Assembly: GCA_016748015.1 (NCBI GenBank)
Contig: JAAOMT010000495.1
Coordinates: forward strand, 85,526-126,412
Direction: 5' to 3'
Origin: Geosiphon pyriformis
Lineage: Eukaryota > Glomeromycota > Glomeromycetes > Archaeosporales > Geosiphonaceae
Length of the DNA stretch: 40,887 nucleotides
Both the position numbers and the translations under genes were made by a program. This document shows positions 10,884 to 21,253 of this stretch, piece by piece; the first letter of the stretch is position 1; each line of letters begins with the position of its first letter. The notes under the pieces are model-generated. The model did not search any database. It was given only the letters and a program-made list of their open reading frames with translations, and was not told where the DNA came from.

Positions 10884-12192
10884 ACTGTTTATACTAATAG
10901 TTCATTAAAGCAATTGGGAACTACAGAAGTTGCTGGAAGAGTAATAGCATACTTTTCTAATGTTAAAAGAGGTGTGGGTGTTAGGATACAAGGATTGTTA
11001 TCTTCTACTATGATAAAACTTTAGGCAATTGCTTTGGCATTGAAATGTGTACCCTTATCTTGCTCAGTGGTTGTCTGTTCAGACAGTCAAATAGCCCTAA
11101 ATTCATATGCTTTAGAACTCGAATTACTTCTACTAGACTTTTAAAATAAGTGCTAAATAAAAAGACATTATATAATCAATTTAGTTAAGGCTAAGAATAT
11201 TTTGGTCAAGTAGATGAAAGTCAAAGGGCATTTAAGAAATATGAGCAATAACAGAACTGATGCTATTACAAGTGAAATGATACACTCAGGTTTTATTTTT
11301 ATTGTAGGAATTAGTGAAAAGTTTGTTATAACTAATGGTCAGGTTGTTTTAAGAAATACTTATCACTTTGTTCAAAACATTTATTAAGCTGTTTGTTATG
11401 TTCAATGAGAAGCTGGTCCTGGTGTAAGGACATTGAAAGAGTTAATAATTAGAAAAATTGATTGGGCTGGCACTGCTACAGTCTGGCATTCTAATTCACA
11501 TATGCTTTTGAGATTCACAAACAAGACTTTAGTCACTTTTTGTATATACTTAATGAAAGCAGTTCACAAAAAATTGCTGATTGCTGTTAGAAAAAAACTC
11601 TATAACAAAGATTATTCTAGAATGTTATTCTTGATATGTGAGAATGTTAAATTCTTTGATCACATTTTTACTTATTCAAGAGAGATAGTAGTGTATTCTG
11701 AAATCTTGTTGGATTATATTAAGTTGTAAAAATCTTTGGTAGTTGGTTGCTTGCTATTATTATCTTTAGTAATATGTACTCTTTTTTCTATAATGTTAAA
11801 TATTGGTATGTATATGAATTTGTGTAAAGACTTCATGCTAAAGAAATAGGTAAGAGAAGCATCTTTATACTTTGGTAATAGGAAGGAAGCTATATCAGTA
11901 GTGGTTAATTTTACTTGTCATCTAGTAAAAAGGCATCAAAATAAGTTATAATTATTTAGAGCAAAGTACAAAGTGAACATAAAAAAAGCTGGCCTAATCA
12001 GTGATATGGAGAAGATCTCTGGTTTTCTTGATGTAAGGTTTGGTTATTTGTTGATAGAAGTTATTTATTTGTTAAGTATTAATAAGGCATTTGCTATGAG
12101 TTTTGGAATACATAAGATCTGTTTTTTTTTTTCTGGTATTTATGATAATATAAAAATATAGTGAATACATAGTGTTGCCTTAATTGGTCTAA

Positions 12193-12204
12193 GTAGCTGG
12201 TTAC
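12193..12204 (+). other. Hairpin in LINE A 3' tail
   Basis: GTAGCTGGTTAC forms a 5-bp stem with one G-U pair around TG. The equivalent positions in copies B, C and D also pair mostly or fully. It lies 32 bp after the ORF2 stop and may be the 3' structure used by the LINE reverse transcriptase. Confidence 0.4.
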
Positions 12205-12310
12205 ATGTAGTAAATATATAAGCTATATTTGGTCAAATTTACTTAGTCTGTCTCTGTATTTTAGATAATGGTTGAATTGCACTTATTAAATCAAATTAAA
12301 AAAAAAATTT

Positions 12311-12926
12311 TTTTTACTTTTAAATTTTTTTATTATTTTTTGAAAAAAATAACAATTAAAATATTTATAAAACTAATCTTGTATATTAAATTTATATTAA
12401 TTTAATTTGCTTATTAAAATTTAAATTACTTTTTTAATTATTTTTATTATTATATAATATTATTTTTTGCTATTTGTTAATATATTATATTTAATTATTA
12501 TAATATAAAATTAGTTAAAACTAATTTTATAATAATATTTAAAAAGTTTGTTTTTTAAAATAATAAGATAGATAATTTTTATAATAAATATATTATTTTA
12601 ATATTAAAAAAATATAAATTATTAATTAAAAAAACAAATCTTATATTATATAAAAACAAAAAAATTCTTAATAATTTATAAATTAAAAGTTTTTTTTTAA
12701 ATATTAATTTATTAATAATAATAATAAATTTTAAACTTTTTTTACAAAATTATAAATTGGTTAATTAAAAACATAATATTATTGTATTATTATAAATAAT
12801 AATTGGGTTTTATTTATAATAAATATAAAAAAATATTATTATTAATTAAATTAAATATAAAATACAAAAAAAATTTGTTATAAAAATATTAAAATAATAA
12901 TAATAATTTAATAAAAATTTTTTATA
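12311..12926. other. AT-rich desert between LINE A and the pogo-like element
   Basis: Almost pure A/T sequence; no reading frame or recognisable element seen. Confidence 0.5.
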
Positions 12927-12944
12927 CAGTAAACTCTCTTTATA
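12927..12944 (+). repeat. Left terminal inverted repeat
   Basis: CAGTAAACTCTCTTTATA, flanked by TA at 12925-12926. It matches the right end at 18 of 18 positions. The similarity then becomes patchy, but ACTATAAAGAGATAG-like motifs recur at 12975-12990. Confidence 0.95.
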
Positions 12945-13109
12945 ATTACACTTTTTGGTCAGCATATTTGTGGTAACTATAAAGAGATAGAACTATAAAA
13001 AATGATTAATATCTTATCACATAATCTATATATTACATGCATAATATAATAATCAATTATATATATTTTATTTAAAAAAACTATCTATTTACAACTGTTT
13101 TTTCTCTTT

Positions 13110-14615
13110 TTAAACTTTGAAAACAGTATTACGAATTAATATTCTCAAAGTTTTAAAAAAGTCTAAATCAACTTTTTTACTATACTGTTTTTCACAATAG
13201 TGCAATGTATCTTCAAGTGTAGTTTTACCTTAATGTGTAAATAGTAAAGACAAAGGTTCATCTTCATCTTCACTTTCTAAATCTTTATTTGCATTAGAAT
13301 TTTTACTATACTTATTGTTAATAAGATCCACAATTTCATTCTCTAAGACATAAGTGAATAATAGTTTAAACTTGTTAATATTAATGAAGTCTATTGCTAA
13401 TAGCTTGTTAATATTAATGTGCTCAATAAGAACTTGTACTTCTTATAAGAGTTCTTGTTCAATATCTAATAGATAGATTGGCATTTGACTATTATTTAAA
13501 ATTCTCATATGATGCCAACAGTTTTGAATTGTAGTTGTTATTACCATTAATCATGCATCAATTAAAAAGTCAATTGTATCTTTTAATATTACTGTTGATA
13601 TTGAAATCTTGCTATCATACTGATTAATAAGATGGAAAAAAAACAACTTTTGGTATTGTGCCTTAAAGAATGCAATAATTCTTCTATCTAATGGTTGCAA
13701 ATAGAATGTTGTATTGAATGGTAAATATTTAATCATAATATTAGATAATACAGAAGGTTTTCTACTATGGAGACCAGTATTATTAAGCAATAGCAAAATC
13801 TTTTTTTTCTTGTAATGCATTTTTTTATTTAATAAATTAAGCCATTCACTAAAAATATCAGTTTGCATATATGCTTTTGTATTGTAACAATAAGTGATTG
13901 GAAGTGCATTCATATTAATATTATAAAAACATTGTGGCTTTGCAGCTTTGCTAATAATTAAAGACTGCAACTTAATGCTGTTTGTTGTATTACAAGTAAG
14001 AAGTATGGTAATTTGACTCTTATCACACTTGGTGCCAGAGGTAGATTTTGTTGCCAAAGTTGCATTTGGTGGCATTCTAAAGAATAATGCTGTCTTATCA
14101 ACATTGTAAACATTATTTAGATCATATTTACTGATAATCTCATGCAGTTTCTCTTATTTCTTTGGTAAAATTTCCAAAGGGGCATTGTTTGCTTTGTCAT
14201 GCATCTTAATGTGATGCAAATTATGACATTTTTTGAACTTTTCTAACCAATAATCTGATGCTTTAAAGTTATTTTCTTCTGGAAACTTTTCAGCAAACTT
14301 GAAGGCTTTTGTTTGTAAAAATTTTCCAGTAAGAATGCAGTTGGTAGTTAGTGCTTCAAGCATCTATTCTTCCAGTGCATCATTTATCTTCAGAAACATC
14401 TCTTTCCTGTCTTTTGTCAATTGATCAGAGTTGTCAGATACATTCTTTTCAATCTATTAGTTTGATTTTGCAAGTATTTTTGTTACAGTGAAGTGGTTAA
14501 TCTTTAAATTAAATATTTTAATAAGTCTATTTGCTAAGTAGCCAAAATGCTCTAGTTTGTACTGGCAGAGAGTCTTTTTAGTCTCCAAGAAGATTGTTGC
14601 TCGCTTTTGGTTCAT
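13110..14615 (-). pseudogene. pogo/Tigger-like (CENP-B type) transposase, decayed
   Basis: This would cut and paste the element. It begins with ATG at 14615 (MNQKRATIFLETKKTLC), an N-terminal helix-turn-helix with FNLKINHFTVTKIL. The CENP-B-type DNA-binding part follows at 14363-14154 (AFKFAEKF, FKASDYWLEKFKK). The DDE domain runs from about 14110 to 13551. The first Asp is in YNVDKTALFFRM (Asp kept; the usual following Glu is Lys). The second motif reads LLLLNNTGLHS, with Asn where the catalytic Asp is expected. The third, LPFNTTFYLQPLDRRI, keeps Asp. An acidic tail continues through stops to about 13110. In-frame stops include a double stop near 14450, one before MLEAL (14364) and one just upstream of the EKLHEIIS segment. 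Full length would be about 500 aa, normal for the family. It is not functional. Confidence 0.85.
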
Positions 14616-15210
14616 GTTTTTTGGCATGTTAATAAGAACATACTTTTTATTGCATTTTGTTTTTATAATGCATTAATGTATCTGTTATGTCTCAAATGTT
14701 ATTTTGCCTTATATCTAATCAGACATGTAAGGTGTTTTATGTCATATGAAGTGTCTCAGATTATAAAAAGCAGCCAAATTATAAAAATGAAGATTTTAAT
14801 TTAACTGTAGAATTCTAAATGCAAATGACAGATTCTTGGTAAAAAAAAACCTAATTTTGATAATGCATCTGTGACACTTTTTGTCTCTTACCCCCAACTG
14901 ATAATTAATAATGAAGGCTGTTAATTTGATTCTCTGCATACTTGCATAATTGTGTAGAAAATAGCACAATGTCATGTTGTCAAGCTTCCCAAATACAGCA
15001 ATGCCTATATTAATTGAAATATTAATATAAAATACTTTGCACAATGTCAGAGATATTGGAGTAAAAATCAACTGCAGTTTTTTAAAAAATGTCTTAATCA
15101 TTATAAGTTGTGAGATTCGATATGTAATATATATAGGCTGCAATGGCTTCCAAATTAATATGATCATATGTTGTTTCTAAGGAAAATCTATTTGTTAAAG
15201 GTTACTTAGA

Positions 15211-15930
15211 ATGGGCCAAAATGAAACAGATCTCACATTTAGGTTAAAGTATGAACAAGTCTTTTTTTATTTACAAGCAATTATTAACTTTCGCATTGGA
15301 GTTCATTTCAATAGATTTTCATTAAAACTTGCAGTTAGACAAATGTTTGTACCAATTTGGTCTGCTCAGCACTATTCTATTTACCAATTAATTGAAATTG
15401 CTGATGAAGAACAATAGCTATGATTAAAGCCTGAAGTTTGTAAGCTGATTTAAAAAAAAATTGTAATTTCTTAATCTAAACTTTCAAATCAATATCAAGA
15501 CCATAATACAATACTTGAAAAAATTAACAAAATGCTTAAATCATTGATTCTTTCTACACCTTTACAATGACATTGGGAAATTACAGTGCGTAACTGTATC
15601 AAATTTGAGAGATTGCATATTAACCTCTTTAATGTTATTGGATATTCTAAAAGTGAAATATACAGGTCTTATATATGTCCTAGCTTTATTGCTGAATTAA
15701 ATCAATTTCGAGTTCAGATAAGAAAGACACAGTTTGTAAATCCAAATGTCTCTAATTGTGTTTTTTGTGATATTAGCCATGAATGAATATTAAGTAAAAA
15801 AATGAAAAAATTCAGTGAAATTGCACAGATAAAAAGAATAGACTTTTTTAAAACAAGACATATTAAAAAAACATTGTTAGGTACTTGGAAATCAATTTCA
15901 GTAACAAGTAAAAAAGCAAATCATTAAAAA
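15211..15930 (+). pseudogene. Unknown passenger reading frame in the pogo-like element
   Basis: One frame (open at 15211-15417 and 15586-15786, and readable between and after these through five or more stops) gives a protein-like sequence of about 240 codons. It starts MGQNETDLTFRLKYEQ and includes RQMFVPIWSAQHYSIYQ, HWEITVRNCIKFERLH, NLFNVIGYSKSEIYR and QIRKTQFVNPNVSNCVFC. It is opposite in strand to the transposase. More coding-like text in another frame lies upstream (about 14860-15150), suggesting a longer, frameshifted gene. I do not recognise the family and assign no function. It could be transposon cargo, a second protein of the element, or a gene fragment caught by it. Confidence 0.35.
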
Positions 15931-16592
15931 ATATAAATCTGTTAATAAAATTACAACTATTATCTATTATTAACTCTCTAATACCTCTTTTAAGTGATCA
16001 TGTTTTTGAAGCTTATCAAGTTAATTGTGTGACAGCCTAATAAATATCTTTCAAGAAGTTAGAAATATATTGTATTGTATACAGTTTTGTTTATGTTGGG
16101 TTGGGTGCATTACTATTTATAATTGGCATTTTTAAAACATGATATGTTGAATCTAAGTCCGAATTTCCATTTTGTGTAATTATGTTTGGATTATGAAAAG
16201 CATTTAACACAAATTTATTTGTCCCAAAAAAGTTGATTTTTAATACATCTTTAAAACTATCAGTCAAACTTTTGCTTGCTAATACCAAATATTAGTCGAA
16301 TGATAAATATAATTGCTAATATGAAGCTCTTTTTTAATCATGAATGCCAAAGTTGGTGTGAAAATGTATTTATTGGGTATATATTGGAATTCTTATGCTC
16401 TGAGTTTTATTACTGGTCACATTTCTCTTCTTAAGGAAAGGTAAATTCGAACTCTATTTCCAGTTGATTTGCTCAAGCAATGTCCCATTAACAAACTTGT
16501 TCCTGGAAGATTCTATTGGACCATTATTCTCACTTGTAAGTCTGTTAATTTTTTCTCTCAATATGGAGAAAAAGTAATTTTATTAGCCAAAT

Positions 16593-16916
16593 TTAATTCA
16601 AAATAACTTTATCAATACCCATAGCAACAGTTTCCAAAGCATTACCAGCCTTTGAAACACTACCAATCTCTAAAGCACTAAGAGCAGCAGTACTATACCA
16701 TATGTCAACTATTATTAAAACTCTCATAATACCTACAAACAACAAGCCAGATATAATAATTCTATTATTGTCTTCTAATGGTGGTGGCAACTTATAAAGA
16801 AGAAGAATAATTAAATGTTGTAATATTTCAGAAATTTTGTTTAGTATTCTATAATCATTTTCAGAAACTTCTTTAATTTTTTTTACTATTATAAAAAGAA
16901 TAATTTCTATTGACAA
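16593..16916 (-). pseudogene. Small hydrophobic reading frame, unknown (107 codons)
   Basis: An open frame in the right part of the pogo-like element. It has Ile/Leu-rich segments (IEIILFIIVKK, HLIILLLYKLPPPL, IIISGLLFVGIMRVLIIVDI) and an Ala/Gly-rich end (STAALSALEIGSVSKAGNA). It could be read as a small membrane protein, but AT-rich DNA readily produces such frames. The less AT-like codons in the Ala/Gly part are the only hint that it was once coding. Function unknown. Confidence 0.25.
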
Positions 16917-17002
16917 ATTGGGAAATTTTCTTGACTGTATATGTCCAATTAAATATGAGATAACATCTGATGTTCATATCTAATATCATATGATTATAAT
17001 GT

Positions 17003-17184
17003 GACTATAGAGAGTGAAAATTACTTATATTCTGCTATTATATTTGTGAAAATAGAGATTATAAGGAGATATATATAGTAAAAGTGACTATAAGAAGATA
17101 ATATTATATATAAATGGTTTTGGTTTTTAAAAAAATATGATTATAAAAAGATAGTAACTATAACCAAAGAGACTATAAAGAGAG
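17003..17184. repeat. Subterminal motif array of the pogo-like element
   Basis: Related motifs of the form GAyTATAArrAGA recur in one orientation at about 17003, 17057, 17086, 17139 and 17171, the last being part of the terminal repeat. A similar motif (AACTATAAAGAGATAG) is at 12975-12990. Such arrays in other DNA transposons bind transposase; that role here is inferred. Confidence 0.55.
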
Positions 17185-17191
17185 TTTACTG
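17174..17191 (-). repeat. Right terminal inverted repeat
   Basis: Reverse complement of the left repeat over all 18 bases, followed by TA at 17192-17193. Confidence 0.95.
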
Positions 17192-18345
17192 TATACTGTA
17201 AATAATAATAAAAATATGCTTAATAAAAACCAATTTTTTTTTTGGAAATAAAAAAAATTTACAAAATTAATAATATTTTAAAAGTTTTAAGTTTTTAATA
17301 TTAAATTTAATGCAAATATAATTAATTAATTTAATTTCTAATAATAATAAATTATTTAAAATTATTTAAAAAATAGTTATTTTAAATATATTTGCTTTTA
17401 TAACTTTAATATAGTTTAATTTAAACTGAATTTATTTTTAATTATATATAAAAAGTGAGTAAATTATGTTTAATTTAAGATATTTTATGATTATATTATA
17501 TTAAATAATAATTAAACTACATAATAAATATAAAAAAATTAAATTTATTAAGTAAATATAATTTAAATAGTTAATTACATATTAATTAAAATTAAAATTA
17601 AAATTAAAATTAATTAATTATTAATAATTATTAATTATTTAACATATAAATTAATTTAAAAATAATACAAATATAATTGTATTAACAAATATGTTTAATT
17701 ATTGACAATTATATTTGATTATTTATAAATATTTATAATTATGTATTTTAAAAAGTTAAAATACTTAGCTTGTTTTTAATAATTAATTTACTAAACTAAT
17801 ATTATAAACATAATTTTAAATTGGCAATTAGCCAAATGCTTTATTAATTTTGATTGTTATTATATTACAATTATAAAAGTTTTGAATTAATTAACATTGT
17901 AACAAATAAAATGTGTTAATTATAAGCTTTTTAAATAAGTTTAAAAAATGAAGTTTTTGATATTCAACTTCTTAATTTTGCTGCCACTTTTGTGTATTCA
18001 TTTCAATAAACAAAGTACATTGTAGCAATAAATAAAATAAGAAACTTATATCACCTCATGATTGTTGGCTAAGTTATGCACTTTGAAGTTTATGAAATCA
18101 ATATTTAGTACACGAAATGTATTTTCATAATTGTGAAACTATCAATTTTTTGCAATATTTAAGCTTTAGGTATTCATAGAAGGAAAGTATATTACATATT
18201 ATCCGCCTCGGCCCTCAGAACATAAATTGTCTTGATTATTTGCCCTTATTCTAGTCGATGGGGCATAAAAGTCACCATGCAATGCGTCAAATTATCTGAG
18301 CTGCTTATAAACCGTCTTCATAAAATAATGAATCCATCACTACGA
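17192..18345. other. AT-rich spacer with an AAAATT microsatellite
   Basis: No gene is seen. A short run of about four AAAATT hexamers lies at 17587-17612. After about 17950 base composition returns towards gene-island values; the stretch 18000-18345 is the 3' flank of the CRAL-TRIO gene. Confidence 0.5.
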
Positions 18346-20340
18346 TTATCGCCCAACTAACAATCGATTATCTGATGTACCACTCAATGCCGCAGAAAGT
18401 GCAGCAGTGGTTAGAAGTGTTGTTGTAGTTGCATTCCAGCTTAATTGCATAGTCGTATTTCGTGTTATCAACTTCCAAAATTCGTTGACAAGTCCTCCGC
18501 GTATAACCACAATGACAACCAACCAATACAAGGCCCCCGAAAATTTTCGGGCAAAAAATGCTCTTAGCATTTTAACCATGTAAAGCTTAAATGTTTGATG
18601 AAGCCTTACAAGATGATAGGCTGAAGATGGAGTTGGGACAGAAAATTTATTAAAATCTTGGATAGTTGAATCCAGTTTCATGAGTTCTTTTTCTTTGAGA
18701 TAATCTTGCCGTTGGAAATCTTTATTACTAGAAGTTAGTGGTCGTTCGAGGATCGGAGAAGGCAGCATGATTGGAGTAAATTTAAACTGAGAAGAATGGG
18801 ATAAATCTATGTGGGGTGAAGCCAGAGGTTTGATAGGTTGAGGGGAAAGAATCATCGAATCTGAAGTATTTCGCATTGTTCTTTCATTCAACGACATAGG
18901 GGACATATGAAGAAATGGTCGATTAGCATTAACCGAGGGTGTCATCACTAGCCAGGAGGGAATAGCAACGTGTTCTAAAACTGGAGAAGCTGGCCTGCTA
19001 TCAAAAGGAGTGGAAGTACGATTGAACCTGGGAGTACCTGGCCGACTTTGATGCGGGGTAGAAGGTGCAGAAAAGAAAATATCATGCAAAGAATCGAATG
19101 AAGATACTCGGCTTAACGGTAATGGCATTTTCAAGAGAGGGAGTGGTTGGGCGTATTTTTGAAGGGGAACACAAGAATCGGGATCATAAACATAATTATC
19201 CCGACCGCCATGCTCTAAACAAAGTAAAGGTTTTAATTACATTTTATTTCAAACGTTGGTGGGGAGACTTAATGCACGTACCAACAAGTACATTCTCTTC
19301 ATCAAAATAAAGAAAGACCTCTTGTGGAGTAGGGAAAAATATACGACCCAAAGATTCTTGGGGTAAAATACGCTTAACAACCTGCCAGAGCCCAGAATAC
19401 ATCCAACCATAGTTTAGCACGAATACTACCAATTATGGATAAACAATAAGTATAGATTTTGTTAAATGATAATCCGAGTTAATGCGTTATGTAAAACCAA
19501 CACTTACTAGAAGCAATAGAGCTCGGGTAATGATGTCGAGCAATGTCCATCATGAAGGGGCCTAACTCTATGTTCTAAGTCAAGCATATGAAGATTGATG
19601 AAAGTTGAAAATTAGTCCAAAGGAAACTAATTGATCCAACCATAATTCCTTATAGGTTTTTCATTGACCTCTTTGATAGGAATTCTCAAGTGCAGCAGTG
19701 TCAAGTCATTGCTTTACTTGCCAGGCTGCTAACGCTTGCGCCTTTTAAATCCAACAAAACAACATATTGAAGAATGGGTGTTTCTTTCGATTCCTTTGTC
19801 GCGTCCCACATTAATTTTCTGGCAATTTCCGTGTTGAATACGATGTATTTTTTCATCTCTTCCAATGATGGACTTTCTTCATCGCGTTTGTGATGGCGTA
19901 AATTTATTACAGCGTATGGGCGATTAAATTTATCCGTCTTATGAAAGAAGAAGAGACCATTCTTAAGATGGCGCGGATGAATATCATCAAGTGACAAATT
20001 ATCCACACCATTCTCAATGCGCCAGTGAATATTAGCAATCAATGCTTTCAATGCCATATCGAAATCAAATCCAGCTCTACGGAGAAATCGAAAAAGGGTG
20101 CCTAGAGATCAAACTCAAGTGTGTTAATTTATATTCAAAAATATTTTCTTGTTGTTTTTGCCTACATTTATCCTGCAAATATTGTCTTATGCGCTCTACT
20201 CGGACAAAGTCCAAATCAAACTCTTGCTGGAATTCGGGCAATTGCTCGAGAAGATTTTGCTTCAAATCATCAACAGTCGTCTCATGTTGCTTATAAAGCG
20301 CGTTTAAGCCTTCAAGATTTTTTTCGAGCAAATAAGTCAT
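18346..20340 (-). CDS. CRAL-TRIO (Sec14-like) protein with C-terminal membrane anchor
   Basis: A probable lipid-binding or lipid-transfer protein of the Sec14 superfamily. Exons 20340-20166, 20101-19718, 19567-19508, 19425-19282 and 19214-18346 splice in phase into 543 aa; introns are 64-150 bp. The CRAL-TRIO N-terminal helix bundle includes CTLFRFLRRAGFDFDMAL (from residue 59). The lipid-binding lobe (about 95-262) contains LQYVVLLDLKGASV, DIARHHYPSS, FVLNYGWMYSGLW and EHGGRDNYVYDP, matching the family order. A Ser/Pro-rich, probably disordered linker of about 200 residues follows. A hydrophobic segment near 479-497 (FSGALYWLVVIVVIRGG) and a weaker one near 517-533 suggest tail anchoring. 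Exon 3 uses the second of two nearby AGs; only this keeps the frame. Animal MOSPD2 is also CRAL-TRIO plus a tail anchor, but no MSP domain is visible here. The bound lipid is unknown. Confidence 0.85.
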
Positions 20341-21253
20341 GACTTCGAGTTCAGAGTTAAGGTATAAAAACTATAAAGCTATTAAAACTATCCACAATGT
20401 CCAAAAAATAAACTAGCGAGAGAGGTTAGACGAAAAATTAGGATGAAAGTGAAAATGAAGGGCAGATTGAATTTCCTTACAAAGGTTTATTAGGAAATGG
20501 GATGTTATTTTAGCGGAAAGGGTTGATTGTAGGAAAACTCCAACACAAGAACTGCTAATCTAAAACCCAACCTATTCAAAAGTTTGTGATGTTTAGCAGA
20601 AAATTAAGATGTCACAATTCTGTGCAATGAATATCATTAAACAAAAAAACCGTTTTTCATTTGCGACTTCCGTTTATGTGACGTTAGCGATATCTGTTCT
20701 GCATTGAGATTCGGTGAAATTTAATCATTTTCAAATGTCAGCGATCAATTTTCCGTTGTTTGTCATGTCGTGGTCAGCCGATATAAATTGCGATGCTACA
20801 CAATGCGCTTCTTGTTGTTAGAAAAACCCAGAACTGGTCATCTGCCGAAAATTTTATCAGCTCAACATGGTCACGTCTAGTGCCCTATATAGGAAGATTA
20901 TGAACTAAAATATTGATTCGTCGATCAATGTGTATGAAAAACATGTTAAAGCCCGTTTATTCATTTTCTGTGATAACGCGGATCCTCTCAATAATTATAT
21001 TTGGTTTATTAAACTATTAAAACTTGGGCCAAATATTCGCCGCAAAGTATATCCAACTCCATAAAATGCTATTAATTTTCTTAATTACTATGTTATAATA
21101 AAAATTCAATGGGATGTCAACAGTAAAATTCTAATTATACCAAGATGAATATTGTTTTGTTTAGTGTTCAACCTCCCGCTTAACACCAAAAGTCCATAAC
21201 TTTCCACTTTTCAGTTTTACCAACTCTTGAAGAAGATAGTAAAATTTTGAATT
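20341..21253. other. Intergenic region between CRAL-TRIO and CDS1 genes
   Basis: It holds the promoter side of the CRAL-TRIO gene and the 3' end of CDS1. No reading frame, RNA gene or repeat was recognised. Confidence 0.5.

Larger units (their letters stand above)
6660..12161 (+). pseudogene. LINE A ORF2 (endonuclease, reverse transcriptase, RNase H), decayed
   Basis: This is the LINE replication protein, now inactive. The endonuclease part is clearest at 6826-7425, with LGDNFNENNTRKS, IDYIFVSKNLL and FFDIDHKAVLV, so the terminal His of the family is kept. Reverse transcriptase follows at about 8050-9340. Its catalytic motif, normally F-V-D-D, reads FAAGAFVNNTIW with Asn codons at 8933-8938. 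The thumb-like region has PSFAKAYLNVRFF and SDKQFLYLVSSVLQPIVNY. RNase H begins near 10885 as VYTNSSLKQLGTTEVAGR, with Asn for the first Asp, STMIKL with Lys for Glu, and CSDSQ keeping its Asp. The C-terminal zinc-like region (11433-12161) ends at TAG. An unrelated insertion at about 10025-10880 splits reverse transcriptase from RNase H. Confidence 0.8.
4620..12310 (+). mobile_element. LINE copy A, near full-length, heavily decayed
   Basis: This is a non-LTR retrotransposon with two reading frames. ORF1 is an RNA-binding, zinc-knuckle protein (about 4640-6634). ORF2 carries an APE-type endonuclease, reverse transcriptase and RNase H and ends at 12161. A 3' tail of about 150 bp ends in an A-rich run. 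Translations are recognisable along almost the whole length but are broken by many stops and some frameshifts. Without the insertion at about 10025-10880 the element is about 6.8 kb, close to copy C without its own insertion, so this is probably near full length. The 5' boundary is approximate because it fades into AT-rich DNA, and no target-site duplication was found. The family resembles LINEs that I remember as abundant in Rhizophagus. Confidence 0.85.
12927..17191 (-). mobile_element. pogo/Tigger-like DNA transposon, 4265 bp, decayed
   Basis: Perfect 18-bp terminal inverted repeats (CAGTAAACTCTCTTTATA at 12927-12944 and its reverse complement at 17174-17191) bound this element. TA lies directly outside each end, within TATA on both sides, as expected for the Tc1/mariner-pogo superfamily. 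The transposase pseudogene is on the minus strand in the left third. The right two thirds hold further decayed reading frames of unknown identity. Repeated ACTATAA-rGA-type motifs crowd the right end. The length is well above the usual 2-3 kb of pogo/Tigger elements, suggesting cargo or a nested insertion. Strand is given by the transposase. Confidence 0.9.

Noticed and set aside
14796-15167. 123-codon minus frame in the pogo-like element
   Set aside because: The opposite strand reads as more protein-like here; this frame looks like its shadow.
16091-16288. 65-codon minus frame (MVLASKSLTDSF...)
   Set aside because: Both strands read equally well and no family is recognised; kept out of the gene list.
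20042-20342. Plus-strand frames of 84 and 73 codons
   Set aside because: Antisense to exons 1-2 of the CRAL-TRIO gene, whose minus-strand text matches the family.
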